From Paenibacillus tengchongensis (lineage in GTDB: Bacteria; Bacillota; Bacilli; Paenibacillales; Paenibacillaceae), in assembly GCF_008973665.1 (NCBI RefSeq), contig NZ_WACP01000002.1:372001-436000 (forward strand): 64,000 nt of DNA, read 5' to 3'. Both the position numbers and the translations under genes were made by a program. The stretch's first letter is position 1. Each line of letters opens with the position of its first letter. Positions 25,224 to 34,547 of this stretch are shown here, piece after piece. The notes beneath the pieces were generated by a model. It was not told the DNA's origin and made no database searches. It saw nothing but the letters and a program-made list of their open reading frames with translations.

Positions 25224-27115
25224 GCGAAACGAACAACAGCGTCAAGCGCCCTCCGCGCCGTCCGGGCGGCTTCGGCCATGGCCCGGGCGGACCGGGCATG
25301 CGGATGCCGGCCGAGAAGGCCAAGGATTTCAAAGGAACGCTGCGCCGGCTGATCCGCTATCTGCGTCCGCGCCAGGTGCAGTTATTGATTGTATTCATTA
25401 CGGCAATCGCCAGTACGGTCTTTAATATTTTCAGCCCGAAGGTGATGGGGAAGGCGACTACCAAGCTGTTCGAGGGCGCTTACGGTATGATGACCGGAGT
25501 GGAAGGGGCCAGGATCGACTTTGATTACATTAATCAGATTCTGATTCTGCTGGGCTTCCTCTATTTGTTCAGCGCACTGTTCAGCTATATACAGCAGTAT
25601 GTGATGTCCGGCGTGGCGCAGAAGGTTGTGTTCGATATGCGCGAGCAGATCAACGGCAAGCTGGAGCGCCTGCCGCTGAAATATTTCGATTCGCGGACGC
25701 ACGGGGAAATTCTCAGCCGCGCGACCAACGATGTGGACAACATCAGCACCACGCTGCAGCAGAGCTTGACGCAGCTGATTACGTCCATTGTGACGCTGGT
25801 CGGCGTCATCGTAATGATGCTGACGATCAGCCCGTGGCTGACGCTGATCACCGTCGTTACCCTGCCGCTGAGCTTCGTGGTTATTATGCTGATTACCAAG
25901 CGTTCGCAGGGCTACTTCATCAGCCAGCAGAAATCGCTGGGCCAGCTTAACGGCCATGTCGAAGAAATGTACACCGGCCACCGGATCATCAAGGCCTTCG
26001 GCCGTGAGAAGCAGTCGGTTGACGAGTTCAGAGTGATCAATGAGCAGCTGTACAACTCCGGCTGGCGAGCCCAGTTTATGTCGGGGATGATTATGCCGCT
26101 GATGATGTTCATCGGCAACCTGGGCTATGTGCTGGTCTGCGTGGTCGGCGGGATCTTCGTCACCCGCAAGGTCATCGAGGTCGGGGATATCCAGGCCTTT
26201 ATCCAATATTCGCGCCAGTTCACCCAGCCGATCACACAGACGGCCAATATCGCAAACATTATCCAATCGACGGTAGCTTCCGCAGAGCGCGTGTTCGAGC
26301 TGCTGGACGAAGAGGAGGAAGTTCCAGAGGTACAGACCTCGGCCAAACGTCCGGCGGTTGCGGAAGAGGGAAGCGTGGAGTTCCGGCATGTGAAATTCGG
26401 CTATAAGGAAGATGCTCCGCTGATTGAAGATATGAATATCGCGGTCAGCCCCGGCCAGACCATCGCCATTGTCGGCCCGACCGGCGCCGGCAAGACGACG
26501 CTGATCAATCTCCTGATGCGCTTCTACGAAATTAATGACGGGGAAATCCTGATCGACGGCGTCAACATTACCGCGATGAAGCGCGGCGAGCTGCGCAGCA
26601 AATTCGGGATGGTGCTGCAGGATACCTGGCTCTTCAACGTTACGATTATGGACAATATTGCCTATGGCCGTGAAGGGGCGACGGAAGAAGAGGTGGTGCG
26701 CGCCGCCAAGGCGGCCCATGCCGATCACTTTATCCGGACCCTGCCGCTTGGATACAATACGGTGCTGAACGAGGAAGCCACGAATATTTCCCAGGGGCAG
26801 AAGCAGCTGCTGACCATCGCCCGGGCCATTCTGGCCGATCCGTCCATCCTGATTCTGGATGAGGCGACCAGCAGTGTCGATACCCGGACGGAAGTGCAGA
26901 TCCAGAAGGCGATGAAGACGCTGATGAACGGCAGAACCAGCTTTGTGATCGCCCACCGCCTTTCAACCATCCGCGATGCCGATCTCATCCTCGTGATGAA
27001 CAAGGGCAGCGTCATTGAGCAGGGAACGCATGAAGAGCTGCTGGCCCAGAACGGCTTCTACGCCGATCTGTATAACAGCCAGTTCTCCGAAGGCGATCTG
27101 CCGGATGCGGGTTAA
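25220..27115 (+). CDS. Heterodimeric ABC exporter subunit, catalytic Walker B
   Basis: 631 residues. A Pro/Gly/Arg-rich cytoplasmic N-terminus (residues 8-35) precedes six helices and a nucleotide-binding domain with Walker A GPTGAGKTT, canonical Walker B ILILDEATSSVD and a deviating signature ISQGQKQ in place of LSGGQ. The altered signature pairs with the partner's altered Walker B to give one inactive and one active ATP site, as known for asymmetric exporters. The X-loop and H-loop (AHRLSTIRDAD) are intact. It is the last gene of the MarR-ABC-ABC operon, followed by a terminator. Confidence 0.92.
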   Translation: MSETNNSVKRPPRRPGGFGHGPGGPGMRMPAEKAKDFKGTLRRLIRYLRPRQVQLLIVFITAIASTVFNIFSPKVMGKATTKLFEGAYGMMTGVEGARIDFDYINQILILLGFLYLFSALFSYIQQYVMSGVAQKVVFDMREQINGKLERLPLKYFDSRTHGEILSRATNDVDNISTTLQQSLTQLITSIVTLVGVIVMMLTISPWLTLITVVTLPLSFVVIMLITKRSQGYFISQQKSLGQLNGHVEEMYTGHRIIKAFGREKQSVDEFRVINEQLYNSGWRAQFMSGMIMPLMMFIGNLGYVLVCVVGGIFVTRKVIEVGDIQAFIQYSRQFTQPITQTANIANIIQSTVASAERVFELLDEEEEVPEVQTSAKRPAVAEEGSVEFRHVKFGYKEDAPLIEDMNIAVSPGQTIAIVGPTGAGKTTLINLLMRFYEINDGEILIDGVNITAMKRGELRSKFGMVLQDTWLFNVTIMDNIAYGREGATEEEVVRAAKAAHADHFIRTLPLGYNTVLNEEATNISQGQKQLLTIARAILADPSILILDEATSSVDTRTEVQIQKAMKTLMNGRTSFVIAHRLSTIRDADLILVMNKGSVIEQGTHEELLAQNGFYADLYNSQFSEGDLPDAG

Positions 27116-27162
27116 CAACGGCAATCACAGGCAATGCTGTAATTGAATAGTCCGGCGACTAA

Positions 27163-27220
27163 ACGCCCCTTTGCATATTTTTGCCGACTTGGCCGGAACG
27201 TGCAGAAGGGGTGTTTTTTT
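27163..27220 (+). terminator. Terminator of the MarR-ABC-ABC operon
   Basis: ACGCCCCTT (27163-27171) and AAGGGGTGT, extended by TGCA pairing, close over a loop with an inner CCGA/CCGG region. Seven T follow. Confidence 0.8.
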
Positions 27221-27349
27221 ATCTTATGAGGAACTTTTCAATTATTTTCGTAAAAAAGATTTGCTTTAAATTTTTGGGGTATATAAGATAAGGATAAAAA
27301 TGACCCGCGGTTCATTTTGGACTGCGGAACAGGAAGAGAGTGTGAAGGG

Positions 27350-29566
27350 ATGTCAGGCTACGGCAAATGGGTGGCAGGCAGCAAGAGCAAGTGGATCACG
27401 CTTGCAGTATGGATCGCGGTGATTGCGGTGCTGACGCTGATGTGGCCGTCGGTCAATTCGCAGGTGATCAACAACGCGCAGAATCTTCCGGATGATGCGC
27501 AGTCCGTCCGCGCGGCGGCGGTGGCGGAAACGGAGTTTCCGGCCGGCAGCGGTGTGCCTGCTCTGCTGGTATGGCACCGGGAAGGCGGATTGACTGAAGA
27601 GGATTTATTACATATTATTGCCGTCTACGGCGGACTGGAGCAGGAGCCGCTGGCGCACCAGAATTTCGTACCGCCGTTCGGCCAGCTGCCGCCGCAGGCG
27701 CTGCAGGCGTCGCTGTCGGAGGACCGCAGCACGATCGTGACTCCGGTGCTCTTCGATAAGGGGGCGGACAGCGGGGAGCTCGGCGATGCGGTAGCCGAGC
27801 TGAAGGAGCGGGTCCAGGAGACGACCGGAAGCGATCCGGTATCCGCTCCGGCGGACGGCAGCGAGCTGAGCCTGCGCGTATCGGGGCCGGTTGGCATTTC
27901 CATTGATGCGACGGGACTGTTCGAGGATGCCGATGTGGCGCTCCTGATCGCCACGGTGCTGCTGGTGCTGGTGTTCCTGCTCCTCATCTACCGCTCGCCG
28001 ATTCTGGCCCTGATCCCGCTGATTGCGGTCGGCTTTGCTTATCTGGCAGTTAGCCCGGTGCTGGGCAAGATGGCGCAGGAGGGCTGGATTACCGTCGATT
28101 CCCAGGCGGTTTCGATTATGACCGTGCTGCTGTTCGGAGCCGGAACGGATTACTGCCTGTTCCTGATTGCCCGCTTCCGCCAGATTCTGAAGGTCGAAGA
28201 GAGCAAGGGACGCGCCCTGCTCGGCGCGATCTCCCAGGCCTCCGGCGCAATTGCGATGAGCGGCTTTACGGTAGTGCTGGCATTGTTCGCTCTGCTGCTG
28301 GCGAAATATGGAGCCTATCACCGCTTCGCCGTGCCGTTCAGCCTGTCGATCCTGATTATGGGCATCGCCAGCCTGACGCTGGTGCCGGCCCTGCTCGCGA
28401 TCTTCGGGCGGGCGTCCTTCTTCCCGTTCATCCCTCGCACGCCTGAGATGGAAGCAGAGCGCGCCCGGGCCAAGGGCAAGCCGGCTCCGCAGCCGAAGCC
28501 CCGCAAGAAGGGCGTCGGCCAGCTGGTGGTCTCCCGGCCGTGGGCGATTGTGGGCATCACCGTCGTCCTGCTGGGTGTGCTGGCCTCCTTCTCCACAGGC
28601 ATCAAGTTCACCTATGACCTGCTGTCCTCGTTCCCGGAGGATATGGAGTCGCGCCAAGGCTTTGATCTGATCGGCGAACAGTTCTCCCCCGGGGAGCTCG
28701 CTCCGGCGAAGCTGATGATCGACACGGAAGGCCTGGTGGACGGAAAGGACATGAAGGTGATTCTGTCCGGCTTGTCCTATGTGGATACCGTCTCGGACCC
28801 GCAGCAGGGTGCGGTCAACAGCGACATTCTGGGCTTTGACATCGAGTTCAAGGAGAATCCCTACTCCCTGGAAGCCATGAGCCATATTCCGGCGCTGCTG
28901 GACACGGCGGAGGGGGCGCTGATCGACGCCGGTGTAGCGAATCCGGACAAGAGCGTATGGGTTAGCGGACAGACGGCAACGCAGTACGACACGAAGGAAT
29001 TGGGCGAGCGGGATACAGATCTGATTATCCCTGTCGTCATTGCCATGATTACGCTGCTGCTGCTGATTTATCTGCGCTCTGTAACTGCGACCATTTATCT
29101 GGTGGCGACGGTCATTCTATCCTTCTTCTCAGCGCTGGGCCTGGGCTGGCTCATCATTCACTACGTGCTTGGCGCCGATGCCATCCAGGGGGCGATTCCG
29201 CTCTATTCCTTCGTCTTCCTGGTGGCGCTGGGCGAGGATTACAATATCTTCATGATCTCGAACATCTGGAACAAGCGTAAAGTAATGCCGCTGAAGCAGG
29301 CCATCGCCGAAGGGGTCAATGAGACCGGCGCAGTTATTACGTCCGCCGGGATTATTCTGGCCGGCACCTTCGCCGTGCTGGCTTCGCTGCCGATCCAGGT
29401 GCTGGTGCAGTTCGGCATCATTACCGCCATCGGCGTGCTGCTGGACACCTTCATTGTCCGGCCGTTCCTGGTGCCGGCGCTCACCGTGCTGTTCGGCCGT
29501 CTGGCCTTCTGGCCGGGCAAGCACCATGAAGTAGAGCGGGCGCAGCCCGGCAACGCGGAGCGCTAA
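27350..29566 (+). CDS. MMPL/RND-family membrane transporter
   Basis: 738 residues in two similar halves. Each half has one helix, a large extracytoplasmic loop (about residues 40-190 and 430-550) and a block of five helices, giving twelve in all. Characteristic are FGAGTDYCLFLIARFR in the first half and LGEDYNIFMI in the second, with Asp in the proton-relay helix. MMPL proteins export lipids, siderophores or drugs using the proton gradient; YdfJ is the B. subtilis relative. I chose ATG 27350 over the in-frame TTG 27317 because AGGAAGAGAG precedes it. No regulator gene is adjacent. Confidence 0.9.
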   Translation: MSGYGKWVAGSKSKWITLAVWIAVIAVLTLMWPSVNSQVINNAQNLPDDAQSVRAAAVAETEFPAGSGVPALLVWHREGGLTEEDLLHIIAVYGGLEQEPLAHQNFVPPFGQLPPQALQASLSEDRSTIVTPVLFDKGADSGELGDAVAELKERVQETTGSDPVSAPADGSELSLRVSGPVGISIDATGLFEDADVALLIATVLLVLVFLLLIYRSPILALIPLIAVGFAYLAVSPVLGKMAQEGWITVDSQAVSIMTVLLFGAGTDYCLFLIARFRQILKVEESKGRALLGAISQASGAIAMSGFTVVLALFALLLAKYGAYHRFAVPFSLSILIMGIASLTLVPALLAIFGRASFFPFIPRTPEMEAERARAKGKPAPQPKPRKKGVGQLVVSRPWAIVGITVVLLGVLASFSTGIKFTYDLLSSFPEDMESRQGFDLIGEQFSPGELAPAKLMIDTEGLVDGKDMKVILSGLSYVDTVSDPQQGAVNSDILGFDIEFKENPYSLEAMSHIPALLDTAEGALIDAGVANPDKSVWVSGQTATQYDTKELGERDTDLIIPVVIAMITLLLLIYLRSVTATIYLVATVILSFFSALGLGWLIIHYVLGADAIQGAIPLYSFVFLVALGEDYNIFMISNIWNKRKVMPLKQAIAEGVNETGAVITSAGIILAGTFAVLASLPIQVLVQFGIITAIGVLLDTFIVRPFLVPALTVLFGRLAFWPGKHHEVERAQPGNAER

Positions 29567-29610
29567 GGTGAAAGCGCAGCGGCCCAGTCTGTCTCCGGGC
29601 CGCCGCAGAC

Positions 29611-29666
29611 AAATAAGGGGATGTTCCAAGCAGCCATATTATGGCCGTCCGGACATCCCCTTATTT
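29611..29666. terminator. Bidirectional terminator between the MMPL gene and the minus-strand ABC operon
   Basis: AAATAAGGGGATGT (29611-29624) and its perfect complement (29653-29666) form a 14-bp stem with AT-rich outer ends. Confidence 0.88.
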
Positions 29667-29702
29667 GCATTCCGGCGTCCGCCCGCAGTCTGTCGGTCGC
29701 CG

Positions 29703-30608
29703 CTATTTCTTGCCGGCGGCAGCGGAGCTGCCGGGGGTCATCACAATCGTTCCTTCCACCAGCTCCAGGCGGACCTTGTTGGTATCCTTGGCTCCGATGG
29801 ATTCCAGATAGGCTGCCGGGACCTGCAGACGCCCGGCTTTATCGAGAATGGCGTATTCCACATGGGATTGCTCGGCGGCCGCAGCCGTCTCCATCCCCCG
29901 TTCCAGCTCCTCCAGCTCCTCCGTATAGGAGATGCGGCGGAGCATTTCCGAGGAGGTCTTGCCGTCGCGGATGGAGACGACACGGTCCACTTTGCGGGCG
30001 AGCTGCAGGTCATGGGTGACAATGACAATCGTGATGCCGATGGTCCGGTTCAGCTCACGGAACAGATCGAGAATCTGCTCCGTCATACGGGTGTCGAGCG
30101 ACCCGGTCGGCTCGTCGGCCAGCAGCAGCTTCGGGCTGTTGGCCAGCGCGATGGCGATCGCCACCCGCTGCTGTTCCCCGCCGGAGAGCTGCTGCAGCCG
30201 GCTGTGCCGGCGGTGGCTGAGCCCGACAGCCTCCAGCAGCTCGGCTGCGCGCTCTTTCCTGCGCCGGCCGCGGAGCAGGATCGGCAGCTCCACATTCTCC
30301 TGCGCAGTTAAGTAGGGAATCAGGTTGCGCGCATTGTTCTGCCAGACGAACCCGACGCTTTCCCGCTTGTAGCGGACCAGCTCGCCTTCGCTCATCTTCA
30401 GCATGTTCTTGCCGTCCACCGTCAGCGCTCCCGCCGAGGGCCGGTCCAGGCCGCCCAGCATATTCAGCAGAGTGGACTTGCCGCTGCCGCTGTTGCCGAT
30501 AATCGCCATCAGCTCGCCGGTCTCCACCACAAGGTCGAGGCCTTGCAGCGCGAATACCTCCAGGCCTTCGGATTTGTAGATTTTGACAAGACCTTCGCAA
30601 TGAATCAT
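29703..30608 (-). CDS. ABC ATPase with a C-terminal AbrB-like domain
   Basis: 301 residues. Residues 1-225 are a LolD/MacB-type ATPase: Walker A GNSGSGKST, signature LSGGEQQR, Walker B LLADEPTGSLD, H-loop THD. After a linker, residues about 248-290 read DKAGRLQVPAAYLESIGAKD and continue to an IVMTPG end, closely following the SpoVT/AbrB swapped-hairpin pattern (D-x-x-GR-x-x-xP, then L/I-G). AbrB domains usually bind DNA or dimerise. It is the last gene of a four-gene minus-strand operon, 3 bases after the permease. Whether the tail binds DNA or only holds ATPase dimers together is unknown. Confidence 0.88.
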   Translation of the reverse strand: MIHCEGLVKIYKSEGLEVFALQGLDLVVETGELMAIIGNSGSGKSTLLNMLGGLDRPSAGALTVDGKNMLKMSEGELVRYKRESVGFVWQNNARNLIPYLTAQENVELPILLRGRRRKERAAELLEAVGLSHRRHSRLQQLSGGEQQRVAIAIALANSPKLLLADEPTGSLDTRMTEQILDLFRELNRTIGITIVIVTHDLQLARKVDRVVSIRDGKTSSEMLRRISYTEELEELERGMETAAAAEQSHVEYAILDKAGRLQVPAAYLESIGAKDTNKVRLELVEGTIVMTPGSSAAAGKK

Positions 30609-30611
30609 CGC

Positions 30612-33491
30612 TTAATCCTCCCCCAGCTTCAGTGCCTGATGGATGCGCAGGCGGGATAACATGAAGCCCAGAATACAGAGTCCGAGCAGCAGGGTAAACC
30701 CGACAATCACATAGAGTCTGGCGAAATCGCCGGCGGCCAGAATGACGCGGAACGGGGGGACGAGGCTGCCTGGATTGAAGGCGATCTGGAAATTCGGCAC
30801 GAACAGACGGCTGGCGATATTGCCGGTCAGAGCGCCGATGAGCACCGCCATTCCGGAGGTCAGCACCTGCTCGAGGGCAAGCATTCCGATCAATTGGCGC
30901 AGGGATAGACCCATAGCCCGCATAATTCCGCTTTGCAGCGTCCGGCCCTTGAGCGAGAGAATCCAGTACAGCAGGAAGCCGGTAAAGGTGACCAGCACCG
31001 AAATCAAAAAGCCCAGCGTCAGCACTCCGTTTACTGCCATCAGAAACGGATCGTTCTTCAGCCGGATCAATTGCTCCCTGGTGTTGGTGATGCCGGTCAG
31101 AGCCAGATCCGTGTCCTCAATGCCCTTATAGAAAGCGGCGGTTTCCGCTTCCGGCTTCAGCTTCAGCCACACCTGATAGGGCTCCAGGGCAAGCTGGAGC
31201 TGGATCTGTGACAGATGCCCGACGATCAGCATCGGACCGGGAGCCGCCTCTTTATCATCCTCAGAGGCCTGGACAGAGCCGGCGGGCGGAAGCGGGTTAT
31301 ACGTTGGAAAATACGGCAGAATGCCGTAAACCACAAACGGCTGCGAGCTGTAATCGCCCCAGCTGATCCAGAGCGAATCGCCCGGCTTCAGCTGATTCTG
31401 TTCGGCCAGTGTACTGGAGATCAGCACCGCCCGGGAGTCCGGGGCGATCAGGTTCAGGTAATCGGCCAGCGGGCGGTCCAGGAGCGGAGGGGAGAACCAG
31501 GCAGTATTGCCGAAATCGTCGGTATCGATGCCCATCAGTTTGGCCGTGCCTGTGCCTTCCTCCGTAGTAAATTTCGCCTCCTCCTTCACGAACACTTTGG
31601 CTGCATGCTCTACGCCCGGCAACTGCAGATAAGGATCAAAGGGAGGCTCGGTATAGTGAATCGAGTCGCGGTCTACAGCAACAACCTCGGCATACGGGCC
31701 GGCGGCGCCTTCAACGGGCGCGTCGCTTGGCCATTTGGCGGTGAGTACGAATTCCGCACCGTTCTTGTAGCGGAGCTGCTCCTCCATGTTGTTGTTGATC
31801 GTCCGGGCCGCGCCGGCGCTGAATACACCCGTAGCCAGCGTAATGATAAGGAAGATCATCAGAAACTGGTACTGGCTGCCGGCCCGGCCCACCTGAATCA
31901 GCGTAGCGTACCAGGCTGGCGGCCACCATTTCCGTCCCGCACGGTACAGGAGGCGGACCAGCAGGGGATACAGCCGCAGAAGCAGCAGCCCGCCGCCCAG
32001 AATGAAGAGCGCCGGCACTACAAACTGCAGCGGGTCGATCTGCAGGGCGTCCGAGGCCAGCCCCAGCTCCTGCAGATTCTTTAGCCGGCTGGCGAAAGTG
32101 TAAAGCCCGTAGAAAGAAATGGCCAGCAGCAGCACATCCAGAAAGGCTTTGTGCCACAGCGGCTTGCCTTGACGGCGCGCCGCCTGCTGCTTATGCGCGA
32201 CGATATTGACGCGGGTCGCCTTGATGATCGGCAGCAGGGACATCAGGAAGCAGAGTCCCGCTGCGGCAGCGGCATAGCCGAAGGCGGCGCTGTCGACATG
32301 CGCCGGCAGGCTCGCCCGCCGGACGAACTGCAGGAAGCCGCTGGAAGCGCCAAGCATCTTCGTCAGCAGCAGCGCCAGAAAAGGGCCGGAGAGCAGCGCC
32401 GCTGCGCTGAGCAGCAGGGCTTCGGCGGCGAAGGCGGCCACCACCTGCCAGCGTGCGGCTCCCCGGCTCAGCAGGACGGCAATTTCATTCTTTTGCCGCT
32501 CGGCAGTCAGATTCGATACCATATACATGTAGAAGCCAAGCATAATCAGCACGGGAACGTTCAGCGACCACATCAGCCGGCCCAGCTGCTGCGAACGGTC
32601 GAAATAGCGCTCAATGATTTCGGCGGCCGGGATTTCAATAGAAGTCTGGTAAGGATGCACCTTGGAGTAAATCGCCTGCTGAACTTGCTTGTTCGCGGAG
32701 AGAAAGGGCGCAATGCTGCTGACTTCCATCTTCGTATAGTCCATCACCACGTACCAGCTGGCCGAGGACAGCTGCGAGAGCCGGCCGGCATCCAGCTCAG
32801 TCTGGAACAGCTTGTCGTTCATGACGAACATATTATTGAAATCGCCCAGTCCCGGTGTGCGGAAGAATAAATCATCCTCCCGCGCATTCTCGAAAACGCC
32901 GACCGGCCGGAGTTTGATGTGAACATTGTGCTTATCATCGTCCAGCGTAATTGCCGTGCCGAGGACGAAGTCCAGCTTCTGCAGCGTACGCTGCGTCACC
33001 ATCACTTCATACGCCCCTCCGCTATCCGGCTGGTCTCCGGGCAATCTTCCGTCGGTCAGCTTCACATGCTCCGCAAGGCCGATAATGCTGCGGATGCCGC
33101 CGGTCTGCTTCTGGACCTTGGGCTTCTCGCGCCCGGCCACGCTTACATCCATCATCCGGGTGCTGACCTCGGATACCAGCTCGCGGACCGGAAGGCCGAA
33201 GCTTCCGGCCCCCTTGCCGCGCATGTAGTTCTCCAGGCTCTGCATGGTGCGCACGCGCTTCCCGTCGTCGTCATCGGCCAGCATAACCTTGGCATAATAG
33301 GTTCCGGGATATTTACTGCTGTCCTTCTGAACCTGCTCGAGCTCCTTCACAAGCATGCGGGAGAGAATGGCTTCGGAATAGACCGGCATGGTGCTGACCA
33401 GCGCGGTGGTCAGCACCATGCCGGTGAACAGGCTGAGCACCAGCCATTTATTGTTGATCATTCTGCGGAAAATCATCGTTAACAGGGCCAT
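30612..33491 (-). CDS. FtsX/MacB-type ABC transporter permease
   Basis: 959 residues. One N-terminal helix precedes a large extracytoplasmic domain (about 45-310), a first FtsX-like helix block (about 320-440), further helices to about 580, a second extracytoplasmic domain (about 590-800) and a last FtsX block with three helices ending in FTLLLGLCILGFMLSRLRIHQAL. Such permeases act mechanically on lipoproteins, peptides or drugs without moving them through the membrane. ATG 33491 has GGGGAGGT 5 bases upstream. Two ATPase genes flank it in the operon, so either or both could drive it. Confidence 0.87.
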   Translation of the reverse strand: MALLTMIFRRMINNKWLVLSLFTGMVLTTALVSTMPVYSEAILSRMLVKELEQVQKDSSKYPGTYYAKVMLADDDDGKRVRTMQSLENYMRGKGAGSFGLPVRELVSEVSTRMMDVSVAGREKPKVQKQTGGIRSIIGLAEHVKLTDGRLPGDQPDSGGAYEVMVTQRTLQKLDFVLGTAITLDDDKHNVHIKLRPVGVFENAREDDLFFRTPGLGDFNNMFVMNDKLFQTELDAGRLSQLSSASWYVVMDYTKMEVSSIAPFLSANKQVQQAIYSKVHPYQTSIEIPAAEIIERYFDRSQQLGRLMWSLNVPVLIMLGFYMYMVSNLTAERQKNEIAVLLSRGAARWQVVAAFAAEALLLSAAALLSGPFLALLLTKMLGASSGFLQFVRRASLPAHVDSAAFGYAAAAAGLCFLMSLLPIIKATRVNIVAHKQQAARRQGKPLWHKAFLDVLLLAISFYGLYTFASRLKNLQELGLASDALQIDPLQFVVPALFILGGGLLLLRLYPLLVRLLYRAGRKWWPPAWYATLIQVGRAGSQYQFLMIFLIITLATGVFSAGAARTINNNMEEQLRYKNGAEFVLTAKWPSDAPVEGAAGPYAEVVAVDRDSIHYTEPPFDPYLQLPGVEHAAKVFVKEEAKFTTEEGTGTAKLMGIDTDDFGNTAWFSPPLLDRPLADYLNLIAPDSRAVLISSTLAEQNQLKPGDSLWISWGDYSSQPFVVYGILPYFPTYNPLPPAGSVQASEDDKEAAPGPMLIVGHLSQIQLQLALEPYQVWLKLKPEAETAAFYKGIEDTDLALTGITNTREQLIRLKNDPFLMAVNGVLTLGFLISVLVTFTGFLLYWILSLKGRTLQSGIMRAMGLSLRQLIGMLALEQVLTSGMAVLIGALTGNIASRLFVPNFQIAFNPGSLVPPFRVILAAGDFARLYVIVGFTLLLGLCILGFMLSRLRIHQALKLGED

Positions 33492-33524
33492 GTATACCTC
33501 CCCTTCAGCGTCCAATGCATGCGG

Positions 33525-34547
33525 CTACTGCAGTACGACTACTGCGCCTTCCTCAAGTCCCTTCACAATCTCCACCTCAGTGGAGCCGGTAATGCCGGCC
33601 TCCACGTCGACCTCCCGCAGGCGGCTGCCTTCTTCCAGCACACGGACAAAGCTGCGACCCATAAAAGTGCGCAGGCCGTTCTTGGGGATCACAATGACAT
33701 CGTCCCGCTGCTGGGTGATGATGCGGACGTCAGCCAGAGAACCGATCTCTACATCTTCGGGCAGACCCTCGACATCCAGGTAAAGGGTTCGGGCGTTCTT
33801 GTCGACCAGTTCTTTATTCAGCGTGACCGGGGCGGAGCCCGGTGTCTGGACTACTTTGGCCTGATAGGTCTGCTTGTCGACAGTCACCTCAGCCCCTGTA
33901 CCGACGTCCACTTTGCTCAGGTCTGTCCCGGGATCGATAGACAAAGCGAGACGCAGCTTGGTCGGATCGGAAATAACGACCAGGGTCTGGTAGGGCTCTA
34001 CGGGGTCGCCTTCAGTCAGCGATTCCGCGAACGTGACCTGCCCGTCGATGGCGGCAGTGATGATTTTGCTGTCGAATTGGGCTTTCAGCCGGTTATATTT
34101 CAGTTCTTCAATCTCCATCTGCAGAGAGGCAATCCGCCGGGCATCGGCATCTTCCTTCGGCGTATTCTTGTAGGCATACTTGGCCCGCTCCAGCGCCAGC
34201 TCCTGCTCCTTGAGCTGCAGGTCCATCCCGTCCAGCGTGAGCTGCGCCACTACATCGCCCTTGTGTACCCTGTCCCCTGCGCTCACGGCGATCTTGTCGA
34301 TTCGTCCGCCCTGCCCGGTATACTGGGCGGCTTCGGTGGAGACGGAGACGAAGTTTCCATTTCCGCCGAGCTCCTTGGTGATGGTGCCTTTCTTGGCGGC
34401 GGCCGTCCGGTAATTCTCCTGGGCGGGCTTCACGAGCGGCGGCTGAAGCTCGCCGTCCTCCGCAGGGAGCAGCGAGCAGCCGGGGAGTGACAGGGCCAGC
34501 AGCAGGCCGCCGAGCAGGGCGGCAATACTTCTAGTGGACTGCGACAA
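33525..34547 (-). CDS. MacA/HlyD-like membrane fusion lipoprotein
   Basis: 340 residues from TTG 34547 (GGAGG 9 bases upstream; ATG 34568 and 34556 are alternatives). A lipoprotein signal ends in LSLPGC, with Cys24 as the lipidated residue. The body has the split biotinyl-lipoyl domain (IDKIAVSAGDRVHKGDVVAQL and AAIDGQVTFAESLTEGDPV) around a short coiled coil (about 120-165), then beta-barrel domains. In Gram-positive bacteria such adaptors work with MacB-type permeases to export peptides or drugs. It lies between the first ATPase gene and the permease gene and overlaps the ATPase stop. Confidence 0.88.
   Translation of the reverse strand: MSQSTRSIAALLGGLLLALSLPGCSLLPAEDGELQPPLVKPAQENYRTAAAKKGTITKELGGNGNFVSVSTEAAQYTGQGGRIDKIAVSAGDRVHKGDVVAQLTLDGMDLQLKEQELALERAKYAYKNTPKEDADARRIASLQMEIEELKYNRLKAQFDSKIITAAIDGQVTFAESLTEGDPVEPYQTLVVISDPTKLRLALSIDPGTDLSKVDVGTGAEVTVDKQTYQAKVVQTPGSAPVTLNKELVDKNARTLYLDVEGLPEDVEIGSLADVRIITQQRDDVIVIPKNGLRTFMGRSFVRVLEEGSRLREVDVEAGITGSTEVEIVKGLEEGAVVVLQ

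Noticed and set aside
25382..26956. 524-residue open frame on the minus strand
   Set aside because: Antisense to the second ABC exporter gene. It is rich in His, Gln and Asp, as typical for shadows of high-GC genes.
27261..27289. Possible promoter TTGCTT/TAAGAT before the MMPL gene
   Set aside because: Both hexamers deviate and several alternatives exist in this AT-rich stretch.
27608..28885. 425-residue open frame on the minus strand
   Set aside because: Antisense to the MMPL transporter; no motifs.
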